Shown here: in pieces, positions 12,798 through 23,939 of the stretch
Numbering within the stretch: the first letter of the stretch is position 1
Layout of the letters: every line of letters starts with the position of its first letter
Origin: Parietaria judaica
Taxonomy: Eukaryota; Streptophyta; Magnoliopsida; Rosales; Urticaceae
Direction: 5' to 3'
Assembly: GCA_954871525.1 (NCBI GenBank)
Contig: OX940872.1
Location: forward strand, 24,027,746-24,091,745
Length of the DNA stretch: 64,000 bases
Made by a program: the position numbers and the translations under genes
The notes under the pieces: generated by a model
What the model was told of the DNA's origin: nothing
The model's database searches: none
Seen by the model: the letters and a program-made list of their open reading frames with translations, nothing else

Positions 12798-12805
12798 GAA
12801 TATGC
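12798..12805 (+). promoter_or_regulatory. P1BS-type site (GAATATGC), PHT1-A
   Basis: Matches GNATATNC, the consensus bound by the PHR1 family of MYB-CC regulators of phosphate starvation. It lies about 25 bp upstream of a TATA box (CTATAAAAGGG, about 12829-12839) and just downstream of the inverted repeat. The same octamer occurs at a comparable place upstream of PHT1-B and PHT1-C. Confidence 0.8.
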
Positions 12806-12908
12806 CAATATGATACGATTGCCACAACTATAAAAGGGTCAAAGTTGCTTATCTCCTTACAAATATCTCTCTCTCTCTCCGTACGCAAGAACAGTACCTT
12901 GGAGGAAG

Positions 12909-13376
12909 GTCAGTCTCTATCAATTTTTCTTTATACTATAGGCGAGCAAGGCCATTGCCAGCTTCAAAATTATTTTGCCTAATAAGCCCTTAGAGAGTCT
13001 CGAGACCGGCCGTGCTTGTATGTGTATATATCTACTACATCCTCAAAGATACGTATTACGTGGTAGAGTATAAAGAATATATATATATATTTATTACTTA
13101 CAGGAAGAAAAAAAAAATTACTTACAGGAAGAAAAAAAAAAAAAAAAACTTATGCGATCCTTTTGCTTAGTCAATACTCAATAGTAAAACCCCATATAAT
13201 ACATAATAGTAGTCTTACTATTAATAAGTACACTTTATTTTAGTTTATACGTACGTTTAGGCTTCATGTATTTGTAGAGTATATAAGCTTCATTTACTTA
13301 ACCGTACACACGCGTATATTCTTATATTTTTCTAACACTTGTGACCTTATGAAGATATATTTTATTTTTATCTCAG
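12909..13376 (+). other. Predicted 5'UTR intron of PHT1-A (468 bp)
   Basis: Donor AAG|GTCAGT at 12908/12909 and acceptor ATCTCAG at 13376, leaving a short untranslated exon 2 before the ATG at 13401. PHT1-B has the same donor sequence and a matching TCTCAG acceptor, so the conserved signals support a shared 5'UTR intron. It contains poly-A and (TA)n tracts. No transcript evidence is available. Confidence 0.7.
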
Positions 13377-13400
13377 AGGGTGTAAAAAAGTTGAGCAGCC

Positions 13401-15281
13401 ATGGCCGGAGAAGAAGGTAACAATAACCAGCAGCTCGGGGTGCTGAACGCATTGGACGTGGCGAAGACGCAATTGTATCATTTCACCGCCATCGTGATTG
13501 CCGGGATGGGCTTCTTCACGGACGCCTATGATCTCTTCTGCATCTCGCTTGTAACGAAGCTTCTTGGCCGTATTTACTACACCGACATCACTAAAGAGAA
13601 GCCCGGATCACTGCCGCCGAATGTGGCGGCTGCAGTTAACGGTGTTGCCTTCTGCGGGACCCTCGCAGGGCAGCTCTTCTTCGGGTGGCTTGGAGACAAG
13701 ATGGGACGGAAGAAGGTCTATGGGCTAACCCTAATCTTGATGGTTGTCTGCTCCATTGCCTCGGGGTTGTCCTTCGGCAGCAACCCGAAGGCTGTCATGG
13801 CTACACTCTGCTTCTTCCGCTTCTGGCTCGGCTTCGGTATCGGCGGAGACTACCCTCTCTCCGCCACCATCATGTCGGAGTACGCCAACAAAAAGACTCG
13901 CGGGGCTTTCATAGCCGCTGTCTTTGCCATGCAAGGCTTTGGCATCCTAGGTATGTGCTTGAAATAGTTTAATGTCTTGGAGATCTTAGAAAGTAACTCT
14001 CAAAAGATAATAAAATCATCGACAATATAAAAAAAAATACAAAAAACAAAAATGTCATACAAAAAAACAACCAATTATGTATTTAAATGTTAATTCGATT
14101 GAAGACATTATCGAAGCAACAAAGTACAAAAAGCCTACATCATTTCTCATTCTATATTATATTAGAAAGTCGTATCCTCATTTTATAAGATTCAAATTTG
14201 ACGTTACAAACTCTTATTCTGCTAATTATGTTTATCAGGTGGTGGCATCGTCGGGCTGATAATCGCCTCCATTTTCGATAAGAAGTACCCGTCACCGACG
14301 TACAAGGAGAACGCCGCTGCCTCACTGGTCCCACAGGCAGACTATATATGGCGTCTCATCCTCATTTTCGGAGCATTCCCGGCGGCTCTGACATACTACT
14401 GGCGAATGAAGATGCCAGAAACGGCTCGCTACACTGCACTTGTGGCAAAGAATGCAAAGCAGGCCGCGGCGGACATGTCCAAAGTGCTGCAAGTGGAGAT
14501 CGAGGCCGAGGAAGAAAAGGTCAAACGCATTACCGATTCTGGAAAGAATTATGGCCTCTTCACCAAGCAATTCGCTCGCCGTCACGGGCTCCCCCTTCTC
14601 GGCACAACCACAACATGGTTCCTGCTCGATATCGCCTTTTACAGTCAAAACCTATTCCAGAAGGATATCTTCACCGGCATTGGTTGGATTCCACCGGCGA
14701 ACACCATGAACGCTGTTCACGAGGTGTTCAAAATCGCCAAAGCTCAAACCCTAATCGCGCTCTTCAGCACTGTCCCCGGCTACTGGTTCACTGTTGCGTT
14801 GATCGATATCATGGGGCGATTCGCGATCCAACTGATGGGATTCTTCTTCATGACAGTCTTCATGTTTGCCCTAGCCTTTCCTTACGACCACTGGATAAAG
14901 AAAGAAAACCATATAGGGTTTGTGGTTATTTACTCTCTCACCTTCTTCTTCGCCAACTTCGGACCCAACGCGACCACCTTTGTCGTGCCTGCCGAGATCT
15001 TCCCGGCCAGGTTGAGATCCACGTGCCATGGCATATCGGCCGCCACCGGCAAGGCTGGGGCCATCGTTGGTGCCTTCGGTTTCCTCTATGCGGCGCAGAA
15101 CAAGGATGCAAGCAAGACCGACGCAGGTTACCCTCCGGGCATCGGAATCAAGAACTCGTTGATCATGCTCGGTGTCATAAACTTCCTTGGAATGTTGTTC
15201 ACGTTCCTGGTGCCGGAGTCAAAGGGAAAATCACTTGAAGAGTTGACCGGAGAGAATGAAGGAGAGGAGGGAACAGCTTGA
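13401..15281 (+). CDS. PHT1: High-affinity phosphate transporter PHT1-A (two coding exons)
   Basis: Proton/phosphate symporter of the major facilitator superfamily, expected in the plasma membrane with 12 membrane segments and a central loop. Exon 1 is 13401-13950 and exon 2 is 14239-15281. The 288-bp intron (GTATGT..TATCAG) splits the codon after residue 183. The protein is 530 residues, usual for PHT1. Visible marks: the MFS motif LGDKMGRK (about 98-105), the PHT1 signature [13 protein letters not shown] (148-160), and a charged C-terminal tail after [11 protein letters not shown]. The ATG in CCATGG is the first in frame after the 5'UTR acceptor. It is nearly identical to PHT1-B 10.5 kb downstream. 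A P1BS-type site lies upstream, so induction by phosphate starvation is likely, but this is inferred. No disabling change is seen. Confidence 0.96.
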
Positions 15282-16303
15282 TTGACTACGTGTGCTCCTA
15301 AAAAAATTGCTATGTCATTTGAGAAATTATTATGATTTGTGCAGATTTTATGTGTTAAGCTCTCTCTTATTTTCCTTGTTAATTATTATAAATTTATGTA
15401 GTCCTTTGTACATTTTTGTGTATGTAATAATTATGAAATTGTTGGAATAATTTAGAGAAGATCATGGGAAGTTTGGTCGGAACAGAGTACAAAACTTTTG
15501 AGTTTTATTTATTGTTTTTTTATTTGATTTAAGATTCATGGAAGACTGATATGGAAATAATGGTCTTTTGCTCCTCATAACCCCGTAGTTGATGTTCACG
15601 ACCACACCCCACATTACAAAAGAAACCCCTCAGGAGAAGGCAACTAACAATTCATCATGACGTGAAGAAGAACGGGACGTTCGTCTAGTTAGTGCAAAGG
15701 GGATCTTGCAAGTCATCAAGGATTTGAAAGTTTTATGTCAAAATAGATGTTGTAATATGGAGGGGGAACTTAACCCTTTGAGTCTATATTTTACTTTTTG
15801 TAAGCAACTCTAGTAATCTCTTTGTCGATTACTTTGGGTGAATGTTCCCAAGAAGTAAGTTTTCCATAAAGGACAGTCCACAATATTAACAAAAAAATCT
15901 TGTTTTTGCTTTTTTCTGGAATGCTCTTTAGTTCTTGCACAACAATGAAAATATGACGCCACAAATACAGAAGAATTCCTTAAATATAGAGTTATAGAAA
16001 GTTCGACGCACTATATTATTAACATGTTTTTATGATGTTAATGCTAGTACTAAAAAAAAGTATTAGTACATCAAGAAAACAATATTTTAGAATTTTGTTA
16101 TTACTACTCTTAAGAGTTCTGCCAACACTAAAACATTCCATGTACGATAAGAAAGAAACTATAATACTAATAGTAATTTCTACTTTATATATATATTCAA
16201 CAAAGCTATATATTTGGTTGACAAGATGATTGGAAATCATTATTTTTTACCCAGCAACTTCTTAATTACATGACAATCATTGGATTTCACTTCCTTACTT
16301 CCT
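15282..16303. other. 3' flank of PHT1-A and intergenic DNA
   Basis: No gene is seen. AATAAT and TATGTAATAATTA words near 15380-15440 could serve as polyadenylation signals. A somewhat GC-richer stretch (about 15580-15860) has no coding frame that I recognise. Confidence 0.45.
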
Positions 16304-16604
16304 TTATTTTTAGGGTTCTTTAGGGTAATAGCCAAATTGAAACATGAGTTTAGCAAAATAACCAAACTTTGGTTAATTTTGTAAACTAGCCAATCAACCA
16401 CTTAAACAAGACCCAATTACATTATCGCCCTGATGTTTTAATATAATAAAAAATTCGTTTATTTTCATTAATATGGTATTAATATGGTAACAACCAAAAT
16501 CAAGCCTCTTTTTTTGTATAACTCAAATTTTCAATTCAAAACATTGATATAATTTTGGATTTATTTTTTTTCAAAAAATATCAACAAATTAAAGACGCGA
16601 ATTA

Positions 16605-16720
16605 ACAACGAATACACTTAAATCAACAATGAATCAACGTAAATTAACAACGAATTAACGTAAATCAACAGTGAATCAACGTAAATTAACAACGAATCAA
16701 CGTAAATTAACAATAAAAAA
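16605..16720. repeat. Short tandem repeat inside the Pack-MULE
   Basis: About six degenerate copies of a 16-21 bp unit resembling AACAACGAATCAACGTAAATT, in the AT-rich part between the left terminal repeat and the captured gene fragment. Confidence 0.85.
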
Positions 16721-16904
16721 TATTATTTATTAACAATTTAAATACAATAATCAAATAATGAAAATATCTTCTTATTCATATTAAATTAAAATACAATAAT
16801 CAACTTAAATTAACAATAAAAATATCCTATTTTTGTCATCGTCTTCGTCGTGGTTTGTCTCGAGGATCTCTCTAAGGGCTTATAACTATCTTCGAATCCG
16901 AATC

Positions 16905-17560
16905 GCTCAAGCTCTTAGCCATGGTGGTGGTGGTTAGATTCGTCGGAGAAACCTGGTCAACACTTTTCAGACTCGAAACACTCGGGTTAGCACCCGGAAC
17001 CAAACTCGTGTTGTTCTACGCCTCAACCGGAGGCCAATTCTCCGCCTTTAATTTGGACCGCGGCGAGTTCGATTGCGAAACCTCCGTCGCCGGCGTAGGC
17101 GAAGGATACGAGCCGTTGGAGGAGGAGCCAATGCTGAAGACTTTGGTGAGATCTGTAAGAGGAAAAATAGGAGAATATGGAGGAGAATTGAGATCTGTAA
17201 GAGGAAGAGAAAGAACCAGAGGAATCGCCGGAGGAGGAGCCAATGCTGAAGACGTTGGTGAGCCACGACGAGGCCGAGTTGGGGGAGGGACTGAAGGCGA
17301 AGAAGACGGTGACGACTATGGAGGCCAGCATGAAGCCGTAGAGGAAGGCCACGGTGCGGCGCTTCTTGTGGACGGAGACTCTTCTCCGCAGGTCGGAGAT
17401 GACCGAGACGGCGTGCTTCTCCGTCGCGCCGTCCGCCATGGCCGACAAAGCTCGGAGGAGAGAGAGAAGCTCTGGTTAGGGTTCAAAGAGAGAGGAAGAA
17501 ACAATGCTCGTGAGAGAGATGGAGAGAGAGAAGAGGAGAGGAGAGAGATGATTCAAAATT
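16905..17560 (-). pseudogene. Captured 5' fragment of a TRICHOME BIREFRINGENCE-like gene
   Basis: From the ATG at 17437 (CCATGG context, preceded by a CT-rich leader) the - strand encodes MADGATEKHAVSVISDLRRR, a basic stretch and one membrane anchor (AFLYGFMLASIVVTVFFAF) followed by SPSPNSASSWLTNVF. This is the N-terminal layout I associate with TBR/TBL Golgi polysaccharide O-acetyltransferases. Further on, in another frame, serine/threonine/proline-rich words (SSNGSYPSPTPATEVSQSNS) continue the family's variable stem. The catalytic GDS and DxxH domains are absent. A block of 24 bp (17118-17141 and 17230-17253) and AGATCTGTAAGAGGA are duplicated inside, breaking the frame. The + strand frame 16921-17565 is its antisense. 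TBR/TBL assignment is from memory of the N-terminus and is moderately sure. Confidence 0.55.
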
Positions 17561-17808
17561 TGTAATTTTCCAAAATTTGTGCACAATTAATCGTACCTTG
17601 ATTTGTGCTGATAAGTTTAATTACCATTTTAATTAATTACAAAAATATTAATCTAAAATGATTAATTAAAGGGTATTCCAGGAATAAAAATTGTTATTAA
17701 TATGTCACCTCATGTTAATTGGTTAGTTTACAAAATTAATCAAACTTTGGCTATTTTGTTAAACCCATGTTTCAATTTGGCTATTTGGAGCAATTTCGCT
17801 TATTTTTA

Positions 17809-18226
17809 ATATTCTCGAAAGTTATAATTAATTAGCTCTAAAATCAAATCACATCCGTAAGATTAAAGAAATCACCCTAATTATTTGGTAAAAAAAATAG
17901 AGACGCTGAAATTCTCCTTCGATCTTGCCTATAAATCTCGCTACCAACTCTGATGCCTCCTTCTCGTGTTAGTTGATGAACCTAGTCGGTCGATGTTGAT
18001 CTCTTTACTTCTGGTTGGTTGGTTCCCAATTATCAGGTTCAAGGTCTTTGTAACTTGGTGAACTGGTGTCGAGTGGATCCAACTTGGTCGCTGAATCAAT
18101 TCACTTAGTTCTAGTCGTTATAACCTGATAGCCTGAGTGATCTCGACTCACTAGCTTAAGCTAAGTCGAGGTTAGACTCACATATTTTATCTATTACCAG
18201 TTCAAAGATTGAATATTGTATTCTAA

Positions 18227-18274
<48 letters not shown>

Positions 18275-18416
18275 TATTGCTTTGCTTGGATGATGAGAAG
18301 AAGATTGGTCAATGATGGCTTGGATCTTTAAAAGTATTTATGCACTCTAGCGACTTGCGAGAATTAAAACTTGCAATGTTTTGCGTTGGATTTGAAAGAG
18401 AATTTATTAATTAGAA
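17809..18416. other. Intergenic DNA with (AAT)n microsatellite
   Basis: No gene is recognised. 17930-18180 is less AT-rich than its surroundings but has no long frame. 18224-18276 is a (TAA)n microsatellite of about 17 units. Confidence 0.6.
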
Positions 18417-19299
18417 ATATGGTTGACATTAGCGCACACCATGATATTATATTATATACTGTAACTGTTTACAACTTACACATACAAAAATAAAATAAAT
18501 TATTTTTTGACTTCGATTTTTATGTATTAAATTCCAAGAGGCCTTTGACTTTAGCTGGAGATTAAAAAATTAGGACACGCGGAACCCCAATCGTGTACGC
18601 TTTATGTAATTGTTAAATAATTTAGTGTGTGTGACGATTCTTATGAAGCATAAAACATGCCAACTATCAATAAAATAAAATAAAAAACAGAAAAAAAAAA
18701 AGTAAATGACGATGTAAATAAAAAAACTTACACTCCCCATAAGGAAAAAGAAATAAAATGCAAGTCTTATTCCATATTTTCGTGTGTATGATCAATTGAA
18801 CATAGAAAAATTAAAATTCCTTGGTGATATGATATCAGAAATTAAAATTCTACTGTTAAAAAAGAAAGAAAAAAAGAACATTATAGTGCTTTCATGGCGT
18901 AATTAATCTAATTTATGTTCGAATTTTAAGGCCTAATTTGTTTACGTTTTGGAAAAGAAAAAATAAATCGAAGGGATGAGATTTTCTTTTAACTGTTCTA
19001 TCTATTAAAAAATATCGGAAGTATATTTTTATTTTGTTTTCTTGAGATATATAGACTCAAATAAAATCCTAACCATAATTTGCATAGAAAAGTCTCTCTA
19101 GGTCTAATGAATTATGATAGCAACTAGAGTTTAATTGCTCTAGAGCGTCTTCTTAAGAAAAATGATCTACGTGTCCTTTAATTTAGTGTTTTATGTGTTA
19201 TCAACTAGTTTATATTTTCCCTAAAAAAAAAAACTAGTTTATATTTCTGTATTTTTATTTTGGTTTCTGAAAAAATATAGTGCAAACAAGAGTTATGCC

Positions 19300-19645
19300 A
19301 AAAATATAGAAAATTTTTGCATCATATTTTTCATATTTTAGGCATAACTCATTAATTTTTGTCCAAACTTTATAAATAAACTGTCGTTCGAAAGATAAAA
19401 GATTGATCTACAACTTTGTAATTTTACGTTTTATCAGAAAGTCATTAATATTTTTAAAATTTGCTCAAAACAAATATTTTGCATTACACTAATGTCTAGT
19501 TTTGCATTGTAATTGAAATTTCGTATTGTTTTAAACTTCTTTTACAAAACTAAAAACACCAAAGTTGTAGATCTATCTCTTATCTTTCCAACCATAGGCC
19601 GTGAATAAAATTTGAACAAAAGATAAGTGAGTTATGTCAAAAATA
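19300..19645. repeat. Fold-back repeat, ~80-bp imperfect inverted arms
   Basis: The left arm (about 19341-19417: GCATAACTCATTAATTTTTG through CTACAACTTTG) and the right arm (about 19562-19642: CAAAGTTGTAGATCTATCTC through GAGTTATGTC) are reverse complements with scattered mismatches, about 145 bp apart. This is a MITE-like or fold-back element. No target duplication was resolved. Confidence 0.65.
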
Positions 19646-20808
19646 CGAAAACTGTACATAGAGAAGAGGAATCACTCCCTGACGGCCAAGTGACGGAAAA
19701 CACGAAAAAATCAAACGGAATCAAGTTTGGATACATTAGCCGTCGAAAATAAACATTTAGTACATAATTCACAGACGGTCAAACAATGGGTATATTAACC
19801 GCAGTTTACCCTAATTAATTATTTTAATTAGGTTAGTTATTGTGTACATGTATACATATGTGAGAATTAAATTTATCCATTAAGTTTAGTGGACCAAATG
19901 GTGCTTAGTTAATAATTGGAATCGTACGAATTTCAACTTAGTATAATTTGGATACCATTATTAAGCATGAGCTGTATCTAAGAATATTATTACATAATAC
20001 AACTCTTTGATGAGGTCCACTACGTACCTTGCACTTATTTATATATACATATATTTATATATATATATATATATGAAAAAAAAATATTATATATATATAT
20101 ATATATATTAATTTCTGCTTTCTTAGCGGATATTTTTCTGCAATCAGTATATCCAAGTCGTCTACTAAGATATCTCATAATTTACAAAAGTGTAGCGACT
20201 GTTCTATAAAAATTTGATTAAGTACGGCATTAGTATCTAATATTTTGATTTTTGTTAAATAAACATGATTTTTTATGGCAAAGTACTCAATGTTCAGTGT
20301 TTTGCCTTAACATAATTTCTTTCACTTTCTCAATTGAAGTAAGAGATTTTTAGATGTACCGTTAACAAAATTATTTTTCTCGTATCCAAAATTTAACGGC
20401 ACATCTAAAATTATACTAACTCAATAAAAATAAATAAAAAAACGAATTGTAAAAACATTGGAAACTCTACCCGTATTTTTTTTTAAAAATTTATGTCATC
20501 ATAATAATAAAAAGAACATTAGATATGTATGTATCTATCAACCCAATTGTTCATATTTTCTTATTATGTCATTTTCAAAATGTCTAGTAGTTTAAGATAA
20601 TGTTAAAAAACTAGATTTCATGGTCATCGAATTTCTTGACAATATGATATTTGTTTGCATCATTTAAAATATTGACACGGTTTAATGAAAAAAAATTATC
20701 TAGATAGGACTTTTATTTTTTCTTCCTAATATTATATCTGCGTATCATATCTAATATAGTTTGAAGGTTTAAAATAATGATTGTATAAATACAAACAAAA
20801 TTAGTACA

Positions 20809-21360
20809 CCTCAAAGTTTACAACGTATTCCAAACTTTATCTTTTAGAGGTAAGAGTACTAAAATATAAAAAATATTTATTCCGTAAGTACCAAAATGTT
20901 AACTTTAAAAAAATATCAATATTTATTGCGGAATAAGTTATTATTAACGACGTAAATACTTAAGTTATTATCATTTATTAGTGACATAAGTACTTAAGTC
21001 ATTATCTTATACATAAAATATCTAGAATTGGTGGTTATAAAATTATATAAATATCACAAACTCTTAAGTTATTATTAACGACATAAAAAGTTATTTTCAT
21101 TTATGCTATTTTTTGTAATTGTTTCGACAGTTCTACATATTTTATGTCTATGATAAAGCTTAGATACTTATGTCGCCTATAAATGATAATATGTTAAGTA
21201 CTTAGGTCATTAACTTATGAGCTTATGCCGCGATAAACATGATATTTTATGTAAGTTAATGGTTTGATACTGACGGCATAAACGATTTTTAATATTTTCT
21301 TACTCTTACCTCTAAAAAATAAGATTTGGAATTGGAATATGCCGTGATATTTAAAGTAGT
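20809..21360. mobile_element. MITE-like element with ~50-bp imperfect terminal inverted repeats
   Basis: The left end (about 20812-20860, containing TTTTAGAGGTAAGAGTA) and the right end (about 21295-21355, its reverse complement TACTCTTACCTCTAAAA with one change) are inverted. The interior repeats ACATAAGTACTTAAGTCATT-like words several times in both orientations. No coding capacity and no clear target duplication, so the superfamily is unassigned. Confidence 0.6.
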
Positions 21361-22429
21361 TTTGTCTGTATTTTCCATATATTTTAATATATGTTGACAT
21401 AATAAGTGTTTCTAAACAATGACAAATTGAGTTTAAATGGTTCTCAAACTGGGAACCGGGACGTCCTATTCTTGATTTAAAACTAAATTCATGGGCTTTT
21501 TTTTTTTCTTCTACAAACGGTTGAAATTGGGACAAACTATGATTCCGTAAAAAAAATTCAACCCTATCAAGAAATGTATATTACGTAAACAGAGAAAAGA
21601 GATATTTGGCCGAGAAGATCCAAAACTTGGATTTCTTGAGCAATGTTTGATGTAATGTGATGAGATAAAGAGCGCAAATAGTTGACATTAGCTAGTATAA
21701 TTAATGTGGAGAAACGTACAATTTGAATGTCAAATACAGATAAGATTTTAGGGTCAAAATATAGATACAGGTGTTGTGGTCCATTTCTATAAAGATATTA
21801 TGATTGTTTTAACCAATTATGGACCAAATTATTATTAGTGCACTATATGACTATAGTAATTATATATGACAAGTGTGGCTTCTGATAATAATAATAATAA
21901 TAATAATGAAAAAACATCTTCAAATAATTAAGTTCGTGAAATCATATAACTCTTGCTAAATGTGAAAGCAAATTATTACTAGGTCATTTGGAGGCGCCCA
22001 TATTTACCCCCTTTTTTTAGATTTCCATATCTTATGTTACATAACATTAGAATTGATTTAAGAAGTACACATACGTAAACGTGTGTGAATGAAAAGTCTT
22101 CTTTTACGAGCATGGTCGTGCATAAGGGAAGACGGAGTAAGCTTACAGTAGAAGTAGTAATTCCAAAGTTAAGGCCCAAAAAACTCAAGTTACGGCCTCG
22201 AAGTTGTATTTGATTAGTATTTTTGCGTCTAAAAACCTAGACATGTTATATTTGAATTAATGAGTAGCCATTTTTATTATACATATATCTTATATATTTT
22301 TCATATAATATAATTATACAATTTTAGTAGGGACCCCAAAATTACTCCTCGCATCAGCCTCCGAAAATCTCAAACACGGCCCCGTCTACCAGCGCGGATA
22401 TAATAAATATTTCATATAACGAAAGATAT

Positions 22430-22870
22430 ATCCTTATAGTACTTGCGAGGACAATTTCGAATACATTTTAGCATAATCAATAATACTAATACATTTCCTC
22501 TCTCATCTTGCTTATGACATGATTAGCATAATCAATATATATTATTACTACAAGTCACAACCTACTCTTGATACGAACTCAACATACCATACTTTAAGTA
22601 ACAAAAATGACACTACTTTTAATTATTCAACAATCTTGTATATATAAAAATAAAGTTGACATACTCATGACTATTTGATAAAGTTGACATTGAGCTATAT
22701 ATACATTATCTTTTGATAAGAGCAAGTACGTTTGGAGAATATGCCTTGGGATTAAATTAGATTCCGTGCTTGCTTCATCTATAAAATTGGGCCATATCCT
22801 TAATCATTTGCACTAAATCTCTTGGCTAACGAACAGTAGAGACAAGTATCCTCGCCTAAAAGTAACGAAG
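22430..22870 (+). promoter_or_regulatory. PHT1-B proximal promoter and untranslated exon 1
   Basis: Related to 11800-12908 upstream of PHT1-A but shorter. It holds GCGAGGACAATTT, one copy of the CCTACTCTTGATA module, AAAGTTGACATTGAGCTA, the P1BS-type site at 22737-22744 and a TATA box (CTATAAAATTG, about 22779-22789). The untranslated exon ends at 22870. Confidence 0.65.
22737..22744 (+). promoter_or_regulatory. P1BS-type site (GAATATGC), PHT1-B
   Basis: Matches GNATATNC. It lies about 40 bp upstream of the TATA box. The octamer and its immediate context (GAGAATATGCC) are shared with PHT1-A. Confidence 0.8.
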
Positions 22871-23916
22871 GTCAGTACATGAAATATCTCAATCATTTCA
22901 CTTTCATGCTTAGACTATTATATACTATATATATACACGAATATAAAAAGCACTATCTTCTATAGTTTAATGTTAATCTCTCTTGTCCCGCATATTAATT
23001 GGTGAATTTCTTTCTTTCTTTTTTCCTTCAAAGTTTCTTCTTTTTAGGTTAAAACCTAAAAAGCTATATAGTCTTGAGTATATATTTTCTCGATACTTTT
23101 TGTTCTGAATTTCTTAACTCTAGTGTCTACATTTGAACCCTGGCTATGCATGGAATGGAAAAGCATACATGCCATTTTTTAACTCGATATATCGGCATAT
23201 ACTATAAACAGGGCCGGTCCTGAGATTGGCGGGGCTCTAGAATTTTTTTTTAGGCTCCTATAATTAGAAATATGTTTTAACAAAAAATAATGTACTTTAT
23301 TTATTTTTATTAAAAACAACATGTTAATAAATAATTAAGATTATTTTTTCAGTTTATATTCATCTCAAATCAAAAGTTCCAAACTTTAGTTATATGATAT
23401 TTCTTGTAGAATATATAATATAAAATATTAGTGTTGTATCATTAATAAAACATTAGTCAAGTGTCTAACTAAGTTGCATGTGAAGTCACATCATTTGGTT
23501 AAGGTAATTGTGAAATTATTTCAAAAGTATAATTACCTCAGTTTAATATTTTATTAAGAAAATTTGTTTTACTATTATACTATTTTATTAAGTAGTAGTA
23601 GTACAACATGACTTATGAGTTATGACTTATGAGTAAGTGGTAATTTTTAACTACTAACTAGTAATAAAAAAAATACTAGATACTATTGATGGGCCCCATA
23701 CTTTTTGTTGTCATATTAAATCACTTAAAAAACAAATAAATGACAAAATGATGGCCCCATATTCTTACACAACTATTCATCTTCTCTTCCTCTGAATTCC
23801 TCTCTCATTTCTCTCTTAGTATATATTATGAAGAACGTGATTTATACAATTACTTAGTAATTGACGTTACGTTATATTTCTAATACTCGAGACCTTGTAA
23901 ACATGTGTATTCTCAG
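22871..23916 (+). other. Predicted 5'UTR intron of PHT1-B (1,046 bp), enlarged by an insertion
   Basis: Donor AAG|GTCAGT at 22870/22871 and acceptor TTCTCAG at 23916, both matching PHT1-A. The intron is more than twice the length of the A intron. The extra sequence begins near 23212 with CAGGGCCGGTCCTGAGATTG, a word that resembles a plant transposon terminus, and runs to about 23780. No matching right end was found, so the insertion is called only as a probable remnant. Confidence 0.6.
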
Positions 23917-23939
23917 AAAGTGAGAGAGGTTGAAAAGCC

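Larger units (their letters stand above)
7530..15400 (+). repeat. Tandem duplication unit A (PHT1-A and long upstream region)
   Basis: Blocks across this interval match, in the same order, blocks in 18417-25900. Examples are 7535-7720 with 18419-18630, 10085-10510 with 19826-20040, 11800-12910 with 22430-22870, and the gene itself with PHT1-B. The unit is therefore about 8 kb, duplicated head to tail, and interrupted by a hAT remnant at about 8458-10060. The outer edges are estimates by eye. Confidence 0.7.
16313..17799. mobile_element. Mutator-like element (Pack-MULE) carrying a TBR/TBL gene fragment
   Basis: Element of 1,487 bp flanked by a perfect 9-bp target duplication TTATTTTTA (16304-16312 and 17800-17808). 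Its ends form imperfect terminal inverted repeats of roughly 90 bp in exact register, sharing ATAGCCAAATTGAAACATG. A 9-bp duplication with long terminal inverted repeats is diagnostic of Mutator-like elements. No transposase is present. The inside holds a tandem repeat (16605-16720) and a GC-rich captured gene fragment on the - strand (about 16905-17560), which makes it a Pack-MULE. Confidence 0.88.

Noticed and set aside
14322..15238. Long overlapping frames antisense and out of frame within the PHT1 genes (also 24858-25795, 29496-30053, 30470-30853)
   Set aside because: They are shadows of the GC-rich PHT1 coding regions, with no domains and no separate start or splice logic.
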